DNA of 64,000 nt from Isoptericola dokdonensis DS-3 (GCF_001636295.1 NZ_CP014209.1:806001-870000); one strand, 5' to 3'; positions 33,837-41,818 are shown, counted from the stretch's first letter. Notes: generated from the sequence alone by a model not told the origin. Translations and numbers: made by a program.

Positions 33837-34061
33837 ATGTCTCGGCTGGAGCGCATCGTCATCGATCCGGAGGTCGTCCACGGGCGCCCGCGCGTGCGGG
33901 GCACCCGCATGCGCGTGACCGACGTGCTCTCGCTGCTCGCCGCCGGCGCGGCCGAATCAGAGATTCTCCAGAACTATCCGTACCTGACTGCAGACGACAT
34001 CAAGGCGTGCCTTGAGTACGCAGCGGCTCAGGCTGACCACGCCGTCCTGATCGCCTCGTAG
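33837..34061 (+). CDS. DUF433 antitoxin-like protein
   Basis: The 74-residue protein is a DUF433 member, a small helix-turn-helix protein usually encoded next to a DUF5615 PIN-like toxin. Its core is IVIDPEVVHGRPRVRGTRMRVTDVLSLLAAGAAESEILQNYPYLTADDIKACLEYAA. In such pairs it would neutralise the toxin and probably repress the operon. The ATG at 33837 was chosen over an upstream TTG at 33828 because it begins MSRLERI, the usual N-terminus. The next gene is frameshifted, so the antitoxin may now act alone. Lower GC suggests transfer. Confidence 0.83.
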   Translation: MSRLERIVIDPEVVHGRPRVRGTRMRVTDVLSLLAAGAAESEILQNYPYLTADDIKACLEYAAAQADHAVLIAS

Positions 34062-34065
34062 CGTC

Positions 34066-34394
34066 GTGCGGTCCTCATCGACGCACAACTTCCCCCTGCG
34101 CTCGCGCGGATGCTGATCGAACAAGGCCATCAGGCCGAGCACGTCATCGATGTCGGCCCGGCCGACGCATCCGACGGCGACCTGTGGCGATACGCGCTGG
34201 ACAACCAGGCCGTGATCGTCACGAAGGACGAAGACTTCGCCGACATGACCGCGGTCCGTAGCCCGGCGCCAGTCATCGTCTGGGTTCGGATCGGGAACAC
34301 CACACGACGCGGACTCCTCGAGTGGTTCCAGCCATTGCTCGGACAGGTGGTTGAGATGGTCGAGACCGGCAACAATTTCATCGAACTGCGCTGA
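34066..34394 (+). pseudogene. frameshifted DUF5615 PIN-like toxin
   Basis: DUF5615 proteins are predicted PIN-fold RNases paired with DUF433. The expected start GTG-CGG is at 34066-34071, but the following LIDAQLPPALARMLIEQGHQ reads in another frame because one base is missing near 34072. The remaining frame carries AEHVIDVGPADASDGDLWRYALDNQAVIVTKDEDFAD and VVEMVETGNNFIELR, so all later family motifs are intact. No start codon lies between the DUF433 stop and ATG 34110. Starting at that ATG would remove the conserved first Asp of the active site (LIDAQLPP). It is therefore an inactive toxin, or a sequencing error. Confidence 0.75.
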
Positions 34395-34470
34395 CTCGAC
34401 GCTCGGACGACGCGGACGCCTCCATCATCAACGTCACCTCTACGTGCAGCAGTCCCGGGAACAACAGAAA

Positions 34471-34496
34471 GCCTCCCGGTTGTGGACCCGGGAGGC
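34471..34496 (-). terminator. terminator of tRNA-Leu
   Basis: Nine-base arms (34471-34479, 34488-34496; GCCTCCCGG/CCGGGAGGC) enclose an eight-base loop. Read on the minus strand it is followed by TTTC, 25 bases after the tRNA 3' end. Confidence 0.7.
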
Positions 34497-34520
34497 CTTC
34501 GTCGTCGCTGTCTCCACGAG

Positions 34521-34605
34521 TGTCCGGAGGGGGACTTGAACCCCCACGCCCGATAAAGGGCACTAGCACCTCAAGCTAGCGCGTCTGCCATTCCGCCACC
34601 CGGAC
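34521..34605 (-). tRNA. tRNA-Leu (anticodon GAG)
   Basis: An 85-base tRNA with a class II long variable arm. The acceptor stem is GTCCGGG/TCCGGAC with one G-U pair. The anticodon arm CTAGC-TTGAGGT-GCTAG gives anticodon GAG (codons CUC/CUU). The T arm is GGGGG-TTCAAGT-CCCCC. The 3' CCA is not encoded. A TATGTT -10 element lies 46-51 bases upstream of its 5' end on the minus strand. Confidence 0.95.
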
Positions 34606-34650
34606 AGGTGGACCGTGGCGAGGCGTTGCTGCCTCGCTCGGTGCTGGAAA

Positions 34651-34656
34651 AACATA
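34651..34656 (-). promoter_or_regulatory. -10 element of tRNA-Leu
   Basis: TATGTT on the minus strand lies upstream of the tRNA in an unusually AT-rich patch, with a TTGGAG-like -35 about 19 bases before it. Confidence 0.45.
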
Positions 34657-34730
34657 GCACGCCAGGGGTGGCGAACTCCAAACCGATGGGCGGTGGCGCA
34701 GGTCACGGTCACGACCTAGCGTGAGGCGCG

Positions 34731-36578
34731 ATGAGGCAGCGCATCGAGGACTACGGGATCGTCGGCGACCTGCGGACCGTGGCGCTGGTGGGGCGCGACG
34801 GGTCCGTCGAATGGCTGTGCCTGCCCGACATCGACGATCCCGCCTGCTTCGCCGCCCTGCTGGGTGACGAGCGGCACGGCTTCTGGCGGATCGCTCCGGC
34901 GCAGGGCGGCCCGTGCACCCGCCGCCGCTACCGCGGTGAGACGCTCGTGCTCGAGTCCGAGTGGGACACGCCCGAGGGTCACGTCCGCATCATCGATCTG
35001 ATGCCGCCGCGGGGCCGCACACCGGACCTCGTCCGGATCGTCGAGGGCGTCTCCGGGCGGGTGGCCATGCGGTCCGAGATGGTCCCCCGTTTCGACTACG
35101 GGCACGTTCGCCCCTGGCTGACGGACCGCGGTGACACCCTGCTCGGCAGCCACCTGCACGGCACCGTCGGCGCGGTCGCCGGCCCGGACGCGCTGAGCCT
35201 GTCCACGCCTGTCCCGCAGGAGGTGTCCGTCGAGGACGGCGCCGTGCACTCGCGCTTCGAGGTGTCCGCCGGCGACCGGGTGGCGTTCGTCCTCACCCAT
35301 CATCGCTCGCACGAGCCCGAGCCGGAACCCGTGGACCCGGAGCGCGCGCTGGCCGCGACGGTCGACCACTGGGAGGACTGGGTAGGGCGGACCCGCTACC
35401 GCGGCGAGTGGCCCGACGCGGTGCGTCGTTCACTCGTCACGCTCAAGTCGCTCACGTACGCGCCGACCGGGGGCATCGCCGCCGCGGCGACGACGTCGCT
35501 GCCCGAGACGATCGGCGGCGTGCGGAACTGGGACTACCGGTACTGCTGGTTGCGGGACGCCTCGTTCACCCTGCTCGCCCTGCTCGGCACCGGGCACACG
35601 GACGAGGCGAAGGCGTGGCGGGAGTGGCTGCTGCGTGCCGTGGCCGGCGACCCCACGCAGCTGCGCATCATGTACGGGCTCGACGGCCGACGTCGTCTGC
35701 CCGAGTCGACGCTGGACTGGCTGCCCGGCTACGAGGGCAGCGCGCCGGTGCGGATCGGCAACGGCGCGGCCTCCCAGCTCCAGCTCGACGTGTGGGGCGA
35801 GACCCTCGTCGCGCTGCACCTGGCCCGGTCCGACGAGCTCGCCGAGGACGTCGACACCTGGAACCTGCAGAAGTCGCTGCTGGACTTCCTCGAGGGCCAC
35901 TGGGACGACGACGACAACGGCCTGTGGGAGGTGCGCGGGCCTCGTCGACCTTTCGTCCACTCCCGGGTGATGGCGTGGGCCGGCGTGAGCGCGATGGTCC
36001 GCGGCGTCGAGCGGTTCGGCCTCGACGGGCCGGTGGACCGGTGGCGCGCGCTGCGCGACGAGATCCGCACCGACGTCCTGACCCGCGGCTACGACGCCGA
36101 GCGCAACACCTTCACCCAGTTCTACGGCTCCGAGGGGCTCGACGCCTCGCTGCTGCTCCTGCCCCGCGTCGGGTTCCTCCCGTGGGACGACCACCGGGTG
36201 GTGGGCACGGTCGACGCCGTGCAGCGCGAGCTGAGCCACGACGGCCTCCTGCTGCGCTACCACACGCACGCCGACGACCGGGTCGACGGACTCCCCGGGG
36301 ACGAGGGCACCTTCCTGGTCTGCAGCTTCTGGCTCGTCGACGCCCTGCACGGCATCGGCCGCGACGCCGAGGCACGCGCCCTCTTCGACCGGCTGCTGTC
36401 CTTGCGCAACGATCTCGGGCTGCTCGCCGAGGAGTACGACGTGCGCACCGGTCGGCAGCTCGGCAACGTCCCGCAGGCCTTCAGCCACGTGGGCCTGGTC
36501 AACTCCGCCCGCATCCTGTCCGGCATCCGGGGCCCGGGCACCGACACCGCCGGGATGCACGAGCATCCCGGCCAGTGA
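34731..36578 (+). CDS. glycoside hydrolase family 15 protein (glucoamylase/trehalase type)
   Basis: This cytoplasmic glycosidase of family GH15 releases glucose from alpha-glucans or trehalose; actinobacterial members of this 600-residue type are often trehalases. The 615 residues have the N-terminal beta domain (IEDYGIVGDLRTVALVGRDGSVEWLCLPDIDDPACFAALLG). The alpha/alpha barrel carries GGVRNWDYRYCWLRDASFTLLALL, the family signature with the substrate-binding Arg-Asp, and the late EEYDVRTGRQLGNVPQAFSHVGLV region with the catalytic Glu. There is no signal peptide. A glucose-dehydrogenase-like gene follows 10 bp later, so released glucose may be oxidised at once. Confidence 0.92.
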   Translation: MRQRIEDYGIVGDLRTVALVGRDGSVEWLCLPDIDDPACFAALLGDERHGFWRIAPAQGGPCTRRRYRGETLVLESEWDTPEGHVRIIDLMPPRGRTPDLVRIVEGVSGRVAMRSEMVPRFDYGHVRPWLTDRGDTLLGSHLHGTVGAVAGPDALSLSTPVPQEVSVEDGAVHSRFEVSAGDRVAFVLTHHRSHEPEPEPVDPERALAATVDHWEDWVGRTRYRGEWPDAVRRSLVTLKSLTYAPTGGIAAAATTSLPETIGGVRNWDYRYCWLRDASFTLLALLGTGHTDEAKAWREWLLRAVAGDPTQLRIMYGLDGRRRLPESTLDWLPGYEGSAPVRIGNGAASQLQLDVWGETLVALHLARSDELAEDVDTWNLQKSLLDFLEGHWDDDDNGLWEVRGPRRPFVHSRVMAWAGVSAMVRGVERFGLDGPVDRWRALRDEIRTDVLTRGYDAERNTFTQFYGSEGLDASLLLLPRVGFLPWDDHRVVGTVDAVQRELSHDGLLLRYHTHADDRVDGLPGDEGTFLVCSFWLVDALHGIGRDAEARALFDRLLSLRNDLGLLAEEYDVRTGRQLGNVPQAFSHVGLVNSARILSGIRGPGTDTAGMHEHPGQ

Positions 36579-36588
36579 GGAGGACATC

Positions 36589-37635
36589 GTGCGTGCACTG
36601 ACCGTCGTCCCCGGGCAGGCCGGCTCGCTGGCCGTCACGGACGTCAAGGACCGCTCCGCGAGCACCGACCTTCTGCTCGTCGACGGGATCGCCGTCGGCG
36701 TGTGCGGGACGGACAAGGAGATCGCCGCCGGCGAGTACGGTGCCGCGCCGCCCGGGCACGAACGCCTGATCATCGGGCACGAGTCCCTCGGTCGGGTGCG
36801 CGAGGCGCCCGCCGGCTCCGGCTACTCCCCCGGTGACCTGGTCGTCGGGGTCGTCCGCCGCCCGGACCCCGTGCCCTGCGGCGCGTGCGCCCACGGCGAG
36901 TGGGACATGTGCCGCAACGGGCTGTTCACCGAGCACGGCATCAAGGAGGTCGACGGCTTCGCCTCGCAACGGTGGACGATCGAGCCCGACCATGCCGTGC
37001 GTCTCGACCCGTCGCTCGCGGAGGTCGGCGTGCTGCTGGAGCCCACCACGGTGGTCGCCAAGGCGTGGGACCAGGTCGACAGGATCGGCGCGCGCGCCTG
37101 GTTCGACCCGCGGACGGTCGTCGTCACCGGCGCCGGGCCCATCGGCCTGCTGGCGGCGCTCATCGGGGTGCAGCGCGGACTCGACGTCCACGTGCTCGAC
37201 CGCGTCACCGCCGGACCCAAGCCGACCCTGGTGCGCGACCTCGGGGCGACGTACCACACCGGCCCCCTGCCGGCGGTGGCCGACCACGTGGGAGCGGGGA
37301 TCATCATCGAGTGCACGGGCGCCCCCTCTGTCGTGGTCGACTCCTTGACCTCGACCAGGCCGTACGGCATCACCGTGCTGACCGGGGTGTCGTCGGCCGG
37401 GCGGCACGTCCCGATCGATGCCGGGGCCACGAACCGCTCCCTGGTGCTGGAGAACGACGTCGTCGTGGGGTCCGTCAACGCCAACATGTCCCACTACCGC
37501 GCGGGCGCCGACGTCCTCGCCGCCGCCGACGCCGACTGGCTCGGGCGGCTGATCACCCGCCGGGTGCCCCTGGAACGTGCGACCGAGGCGTTCGAGGCCC
37601 GGCCGGACGACGTGAAGGTCGTCATCGACCTCTGA
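36589..37635 (+). CDS. zinc-dependent glucose 1-dehydrogenase-like enzyme
   Basis: This is a medium-chain dehydrogenase of the glucose dehydrogenase type, which oxidises D-glucose to gluconolactone with NAD(P). The 348-residue protein has the catalytic zinc site VCGTDKEIAAGEYG (Cys39), IIGHESLGRV (His64, Glu65) and LLEPTTVVAKAWDQVD (the extra Glu characteristic of glucose dehydrogenases). Structural-zinc Cys are reduced to three (PCGACAHGEWDMC). The Rossmann motif is VTGAGPIGLLAALIG. The GTG start is 10 bp after the GH15 stop with an AGGAG site, so the two are an operon. Confidence 0.88.
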   Translation: MRALTVVPGQAGSLAVTDVKDRSASTDLLLVDGIAVGVCGTDKEIAAGEYGAAPPGHERLIIGHESLGRVREAPAGSGYSPGDLVVGVVRRPDPVPCGACAHGEWDMCRNGLFTEHGIKEVDGFASQRWTIEPDHAVRLDPSLAEVGVLLEPTTVVAKAWDQVDRIGARAWFDPRTVVVTGAGPIGLLAALIGVQRGLDVHVLDRVTAGPKPTLVRDLGATYHTGPLPAVADHVGAGIIIECTGAPSVVVDSLTSTRPYGITVLTGVSSAGRHVPIDAGATNRSLVLENDVVVGSVNANMSHYRAGADVLAAADADWLGRLITRRVPLERATEAFEARPDDVKVVIDL

Positions 37636-37708
37636 TCCCCGCCGCCGGGCGGCGACACGCGCCGCGGAGGCCCGCACCGAGACGCTGCGCGGGTGCGACA
37701 GTGTGCGC

Positions 37709-38185
37709 ATGGTCGACGAACGTGAGCTGGTCCGGGAGTTCCACACGGCGTTCGACGTGCCGGTCGGCGACGGTCCGCCGGACCTGACGCTGCCCGACGA
37801 CCGGCTGCGCATGCGGTACCGCCTGGTGGCCGAGGAGTTCGCCGAGCTCACCGGGGCGATCCTCGGGCCCGTCGCGCGCGCCGTCGTCGAACGGGCCGTC
37901 GAGGACGTCGCGGGCTCCCCCACCGACGGTGCGGACCTCGTCGCGACGGCCGACGCGACCGTCGACCTGCGCTACGTGCTGCACGGCCTCGAGCTCGAGT
38001 GCGGCATCCCCGGCGACGAGGTGTTCGCCGAGGTCCACGCGTCGAACCTGGCGAAGCTCGGCCCCGACGGCACCGCCCTGCGCCGGGCGGACGGCAAGAT
38101 CCTCAAGCCGTCCGGCTGGCGGCCGCCCGACGTCGCCGGGGTGCTGGCGCGGGCGACGGCGCGGGGCGTCGGCGGCGGCGTGTAG
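37709..38185 (+). CDS. MazG-like nucleotide pyrophosphohydrolase (Cof-like phosphohydrolase type)
   Basis: This 158-residue all-alpha NTP pyrophosphohydrolase-like protein has the metal-binding helices LVAEEFAELTGAIL (EExxE-type) and ADATVDLRYVLHGLELECG. The segment FAEVHASNLAKLGPDGTALRRADGKILKPSGWRPPDVAGVL is typical of proteins annotated as Cof-like phosphohydrolases or phosphoribosyl-ATP pyrophosphatase-like. Substrate is unknown, perhaps non-canonical NTPs. I chose ATG 37709; an in-frame GTG at 37703 is two codons upstream. It lies 73 bp after the dehydrogenase and may be in the same transcript. Confidence 0.83.
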   Translation: MVDERELVREFHTAFDVPVGDGPPDLTLPDDRLRMRYRLVAEEFAELTGAILGPVARAVVERAVEDVAGSPTDGADLVATADATVDLRYVLHGLELECGIPGDEVFAEVHASNLAKLGPDGTALRRADGKILKPSGWRPPDVAGVLARATARGVGGGV

Positions 38186-38249
38186 CGTGCTCCGCGACCC
38201 GGACCAATCGGTCACCGGGTCGCAGACCGGACGAAGGAGCACACGCGCC

Positions 38250-39074
38250 ATGATGGGTGGGCACCACGCCGCCTCCGGGGCGGCCGCCTGGGTGGCGGTC
38301 ACCTCCACGACCCCGATCGCGTTCGGCTGGTACCCGGTGTCCGAGGTGGGGGTGATGACCGGCGCGCTGGTCTGCGCGGGCGCCGCCCTCCTGCCGGACG
38401 CCGACCACCACAACGGCACCATCTCGCACTCGCTGCCCCCGGTGTCCGAGGCGATCACCAAGCTCGTGTCCGGACTGTCGGGCGGGCACCGCAACGGCAC
38501 CCACTCGATCCTCGGCATCGCCGCGTTCACAGCCATCGCCTGGCTGGTCGGCAAGCTGTCGTTCCACACCGAGACGTTCGGCGACGTCCTCGTCGGCCCC
38601 GGCATCATGGCCGTGCTGCTCATCGCGTTCGCGGTGCGTGCCCTCAAGCTGACCGGGCAGCAGCGCTGGTGGACGTGGAGCCTGTCGATCGCGCTCGCCG
38701 CGTTCGTCGCGGTCTTCGCGCCCGAGGAGTGGTACTGGATGCCGTTCTGCGTCGGCCTCGGCTGCGCCGTGCACATCCTCGGCGACTTCCTCACCACGCG
38801 GGGGGTGCCGCTGCTCTGGCCGCTGCGGTTCCGCTCGCCGCGCTGGGTCCGTCGGCACCGCTGGCTGCCGTTCGACGACATGTGGAGCCCGAAGGGCAAC
38901 CTGTCGCTGCCGATCCTCGGCGACGCCGGGTCGTGGCGCGAGTGGGTGCTCATGACCCCGGTGAGCATCTACGCCCTGGTGGGTGTCGCCTGGGCGATGC
39001 TCGACCAGATGGGCTTCGACACCCTCGGCGTGTGGGAGAGCGCGACCGCCCTCGTCGCCGGCGCCGTCGGCTGA
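38250..39074 (+). CDS. membrane-bound metal-dependent hydrolase (YdjM/DUF457 type)
   Basis: This 274-residue membrane protein of the YdjM family has unknown substrate. The His/Asp motifs GGHHAASG near 3-9, LLPDADHHNGTISHS near 50, GHRNGTHSILG near 82 and CAVHILGDFLTTRGVPLLWPL near 173 form the putative metal site. About four or five hydrophobic helices are present. Family members occur widely and some are induced by DNA damage. Two start codons are adjacent (38250 and 38253); the first lies behind a GAAGGAG site. It stands 64 bp after the MazG-like gene. Confidence 0.83.
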   Translation: MMGGHHAASGAAAWVAVTSTTPIAFGWYPVSEVGVMTGALVCAGAALLPDADHHNGTISHSLPPVSEAITKLVSGLSGGHRNGTHSILGIAAFTAIAWLVGKLSFHTETFGDVLVGPGIMAVLLIAFAVRALKLTGQQRWWTWSLSIALAAFVAVFAPEEWYWMPFCVGLGCAVHILGDFLTTRGVPLLWPLRFRSPRWVRRHRWLPFDDMWSPKGNLSLPILGDAGSWREWVLMTPVSIYALVGVAWAMLDQMGFDTLGVWESATALVAGAVG

Positions 39075-39096
39075 CCGCACCCCGACCCGACCGACG

Positions 39097-39918
39097 TCAC
39101 CCGTCCGCCCGCACCCGCGCCACCGTGCGGGCGTGCTCCGCCGCGACGGCCGGGTCGGCCAGTCGCGGGTCGTCCGGCGGGCGCCCGGCCCCGACGGCGT
39201 CGAGGTAGCGCAGGTCGGCATCGATTCGTGCGGACGGCCTCCGCGTGGGCACGCCGTGCCCCGGCACCAGCACCGCGGCTCGGGCCACGTACGGGGCGAT
39301 CCTGTCCAGCCCGGCCCGGTACCCCGCCAGGTCGCCGCGACCGCTGATCTCGTCGAACGGCAGCGGCACCTCGACGTCGCTCAGCAGGTCGCCCGCGAGC
39401 AGCACGCGCGCGCCCGGCAGCCACAGCGCGGCGTGACCGGGCGCGTGGGCGCCGTGCTCGACCACCTCGACGTCGGGCAGCGCACCCGCGCCGTCGGGGA
39501 GGCGATCTGCTCCGGGCGCGAGCCCTCGCACCCGCCCCAGCTGGGCGAGCACCGCGGGCGGATGGTCCGCCCCGCCGTACCGCTCGGCGTCGAGCCGCGC
39601 CTCGGCGAGCAGACGTCGCCGCTCCCGCCCGGCCGTCGCCGCCGTCGTCGCCGTCGCCCAGCGCGGCACGTCACCCAGCGCGGGATGCCAGAGCAGGTGG
39701 TCGTGGTGGGCGTGCGTCGCGAACCCCGCGACGACGGCGGCGCCGAGGTGCCGGACCTCGCGCGCGAGGCCCTCCAGCTCGTCGGGCTCCCACGCCGGGT
39801 CGACCAGCAGGCCGCACCGCCCGGTCGGACCCGGGCCGCCCAGGACGAGCGTCGTGGTGGTCGCGAGCCGGCGGCTCACCGCGACCAGCACGCCGTCGGC
39901 GACGGCCTCGAGCCTCAT
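39097..39918 (-). CDS. MBL-fold metallo-hydrolase
   Basis: This 273-residue cytoplasmic metallo-beta-lactamase-fold hydrolase has the zinc motif THAHHDHLLWHP, with later ligands in GAHAPGHAALWLPGARVLLAGDLL and the C-terminal VLVPGHGVPT. It lacks signs of a lactamase leader peptide, and its substrate is not known; glyoxalase-II-like or RNase-like roles can be excluded only loosely. ATG 39918 begins MRLEAVADGVLVAVS, and TACCGT six bases upstream suggests leaderless transcription. It converges on the membrane hydrolase gene with 22 bp between stops. Confidence 0.87.
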   Translation of the reverse strand: MRLEAVADGVLVAVSRRLATTTTLVLGGPGPTGRCGLLVDPAWEPDELEGLAREVRHLGAAVVAGFATHAHHDHLLWHPALGDVPRWATATTAATAGRERRRLLAEARLDAERYGGADHPPAVLAQLGRVRGLAPGADRLPDGAGALPDVEVVEHGAHAPGHAALWLPGARVLLAGDLLSDVEVPLPFDEISGRGDLAGYRAGLDRIAPYVARAAVLVPGHGVPTRRPSARIDADLRYLDAVGAGRPPDDPRLADPAVAAEHARTVARVRADG

Positions 39919-39924
39919 GGGGGC

Positions 39925-39930
39925 ACGGTA
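39925..39930 (-). promoter_or_regulatory. leaderless -10 element of the MBL-fold gene
   Basis: TACCGT on the minus strand lies six bases before the ATG at 39918. Confidence 0.45.
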
Positions 39931-40090
39931 TCCGGCGCGCGGCACGTCGGCGGTCCCCCTCCGACGGCGCGCAGGTCCGGCCCGCGCAGGGCTCGGCCGT
40001 AATTCGCTGGACCGCGGTCCGGGCGCGGGCGCAGGATCGACCCCGGAGACGCGCACCGGGCGCGTCGGCGCAAGGAAGGAGGGCGACGAG

Positions 40091-40150
40091 ATGGACGTCT
40101 TCGTCACGCACGCCCTCCCCACGGGACGGGCGACGACCCCCCTCCTCTGA
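40091..40150 (+). CDS. 19-residue leader peptide of the RIO kinase gene
   Basis: An ATG with a strong AGGAAGGAGG ribosome site eight bases upstream encodes MDVFVTHALPTGRATTPLL and ends in TGA at 40148-40150, 40 bases before the RIO kinase start. The translated signal is better than that of many real genes here. Its end leads straight into the alternate hairpin described next, so it looks like a regulatory leader peptide whose translation or stalling controls the kinase. The sequence is not one I can match to a named leader. Confidence 0.7.
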   Translation: MDVFVTHALPTGRATTPLL

Positions 40151-40185
40151 GGAGCCGACGCGGCTCCTCCCCCTGCCTTGGAGCC
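40149..40185 (+). promoter_or_regulatory. three-segment attenuator hiding or freeing the RIO kinase ribosome site
   Basis: GAGGAGCC (40149-40156) pairs with GGCTCCTC (40162-40169). GGCTCC (40162-40167) can instead pair with GGAGCC at 40180-40185, which contains the Shine-Dalgarno GGAG of the kinase gene, seven bases before its GTG. The two pairings exclude each other. The first segment begins within the leader stop codon. No run of T's follows, so control of translation is more likely than transcription termination. Confidence 0.65.
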
Positions 40186-40190
40186 CGATC

Positions 40191-41048
40191 GTGCCTCAGC
40201 ACACCCCCGACCGTCAGATCCTCACCCTCGACACCGGCACGGACGCCGTCGAACCCGACCCCGACCAGCGGTGGTCGACCTGGCCGAGCATCGCCAAGGG
40301 TCAGCGCGGACCGCAGCCCCACCCCGACTGGGTCGTGACCGCTGCCGCCGCGCTCGACACCGAGCTCGGCGTCCTCAAGACCGGCAAGGAGGCCGACGTC
40401 TTCCTCGTGGAGCGCGCCGTGCCCGACGACCCGGACCGCTCGGTGCTGCTCGCCGCCAAGCGGTACCGCGACACCGAGCACCGCCAGTTCCATCGCGCCG
40501 GCACCTACACCGAGGGGCGGCGCGAGCGCCGCAGCCGTGACCAGCGCGCCGCCCAGGACCGCTCGTCGGCCTGGGGCCGTGCCGTGCGGGCGACGCAGTG
40601 GGCGGACGCCGAGTTCGCGACGCTGTGCGCCCTGTGGGAGGCGGGAGCGCCGGTCCCGTACCCGGTGCAGATCGACGGCACCGAGCTGCTGCTGGAGTTC
40701 GTCGGTCACATCGACGACTCGGGTGCCGCCGTGGCTGCGCCGCGCCTCGCCCAGTGCCGCCCGGAGCCCGACCTCCTCGCCGACTGGTACGAGCAGCTCC
40801 GCACCGCGATGGGCGTCCTGGCGCGGCTCGGCTGGGCGCACGGCGACCTGTCGCCGTACAACGTGCTCGCCGACGGTGAGCGGCTCGTCGTCATCGACCT
40901 GCCGCAGGTCGTCGACCTCGTGGCGAACCCGTTCGGCGGCGAGCTGCTGCACCGCGACTGCCGGAACATCGGCGCCTGGTTCTCTGCGCGCGGGCTGGAG
41001 GTCGACGTCGACGCCCTGTTCGCGGAGGTGTTCGCCCAGGCCTGGTGA
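40191..41048 (+). CDS. RIO-family atypical serine kinase
   Basis: RIO kinases are atypical protein kinases/ATPases tied to ribosome maturation in archaea and eukaryotes; bacterial roles are unclear. The 285-residue protein shows a short N-terminal region, the glycine-poor P-loop strand VLKTGKEADVFLVER, the ATP-site Lys in LAAKRYRDTEHRQF, a charged flexible stretch, LLLEFVGHIDD as hinge, the catalytic HGDLSPYNVL and the metal-binding VVIDLPQVVD. It starts at GTG, seven bases after GGAG. A leader peptide and alternate hairpins upstream suggest control by translation state. The neighbours are unrelated. Confidence 0.88.
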   Translation: MPQHTPDRQILTLDTGTDAVEPDPDQRWSTWPSIAKGQRGPQPHPDWVVTAAAALDTELGVLKTGKEADVFLVERAVPDDPDRSVLLAAKRYRDTEHRQFHRAGTYTEGRRERRSRDQRAAQDRSSAWGRAVRATQWADAEFATLCALWEAGAPVPYPVQIDGTELLLEFVGHIDDSGAAVAAPRLAQCRPEPDLLADWYEQLRTAMGVLARLGWAHGDLSPYNVLADGERLVVIDLPQVVDLVANPFGGELLHRDCRNIGAWFSARGLEVDVDALFAEVFAQAW

Positions 41049-41089
41049 CACCGCGCGGCGCTTCCTCCGGCATCGACGACGCGAGCTGC

Positions 41090-41130
41090 GAGGAACCGCA
41101 GCGCCGACGTCGGCGGCCGCGCGGTTCCTC
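41090..41130. terminator. bidirectional terminator between RIO kinase and GNAT genes
   Basis: GAGGAACCGC (41090-41099) pairs with GCGGTTCCTC (41121-41130). Between them GCCGACGTCGGC is itself a palindrome, so the structure is a two-storey hairpin between convergent genes. Confidence 0.65.
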
Positions 41131-41155
41131 ACGGTATCCAGGGCCGCCGTCGACC

Positions 41156-41806
41156 TCAGGAGCTGCTGAGGTCGCGGCGCAGGTGCCAGCGGGGCAGGCG
41201 CCCGCTGGTGGCGAGGGTCCCGCCCACGGTCTCGAACCCCTCGGACTCGAAGAGCGGGACGGTGCCGACGAACGCCGCGCTGACGGGCACCCGCCGGTCG
41301 GCCTCCGGCTCGACAGGAAACCCCTCGACGACGCGCCCGCCGCGGGAGCGGGCGTGCTCGACGGCACCGCGTAGCAGCGCCCGGGCGACGCCACGGCCCC
41401 GGTGTCCGACGCGGACGACGAAGCACCGCACCACCCACGTCGTCGGCCACTCCTCGGGTTCCCCGACGGGCAGCACCCGGGAGCGTTGCAGGGCGACGGC
41501 GGCGCTCCGGGGTGCCAGACCGACCCACCCGACGACGGTCGACCCGTCGACGGCCCGGTCGGTGTCGACCGGCCCCGGTCCGTCGGCACGGGCGCCGCCG
41601 CCGTCCGGCTCGTCGAGGTAGGCGAGCAACCCGGGCGGCTCGTGCGCGCAGAGCTCGCGCAGGTGCTGCTCGCGCCCGCCGACGGGCAGGCCGGGCGGCT
41701 GGCGCCAGTGCAGGCACCAGCACGCCTCCGCGCGACCGCGCGGGTTGAGCAGGGTGACGACGTCGTCGAACCGTGCGCTGGTGGCAGGTTCGATCCGGTA
41801 GGCCAT
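41156..41806 (-). CDS. GNAT N-acetyltransferase
   Basis: This 216-residue GNAT protein begins MAYRIEPATSARFDDVVTLLNPRGRAEACWCLHWRQP; Trp- and Cys-rich N-termini of this kind are common in one actinobacterial subgroup. The acetyl-CoA core is WVVRCFVVRVGHRGRGVARALLRGAVEHARSRGGRVVEGFPVE, with HRGRGVA as the pyrophosphate loop, and PLFESEGFETVGG follows. Substrate is unknown. A TACCCT element six bases before the ATG suggests leaderless transcription. The frame stays open for kilobases upstream, but only this segment has protein-family character. Confidence 0.87.
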   Translation of the reverse strand: MAYRIEPATSARFDDVVTLLNPRGRAEACWCLHWRQPPGLPVGGREQHLRELCAHEPPGLLAYLDEPDGGGARADGPGPVDTDRAVDGSTVVGWVGLAPRSAAVALQRSRVLPVGEPEEWPTTWVVRCFVVRVGHRGRGVARALLRGAVEHARSRGGRVVEGFPVEPEADRRVPVSAAFVGTVPLFESEGFETVGGTLATSGRLPRWHLRRDLSSS

Positions 41807-41812
41807 GCGACG

Positions 41813-41818
41813 AGGGTA
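41813..41818 (-). promoter_or_regulatory. leaderless -10 element of the 41.8-kb GNAT gene
   Basis: TACCCT on the minus strand lies six bases before the ATG at 41806. Confidence 0.5.

Noticed and set aside
34395..34730. Integration site at tRNA-Leu
   Set aside because: Neither an integrase nor a direct repeat of the tRNA 3' end was found in the window; only low GC beside it hints at transfer.
40009..40020. GGACCGCGGTCC palindrome as an operator for the RIO kinase leader
   Set aside because: Twelve-base GC palindromes are common at this GC content and no second copy supports it.
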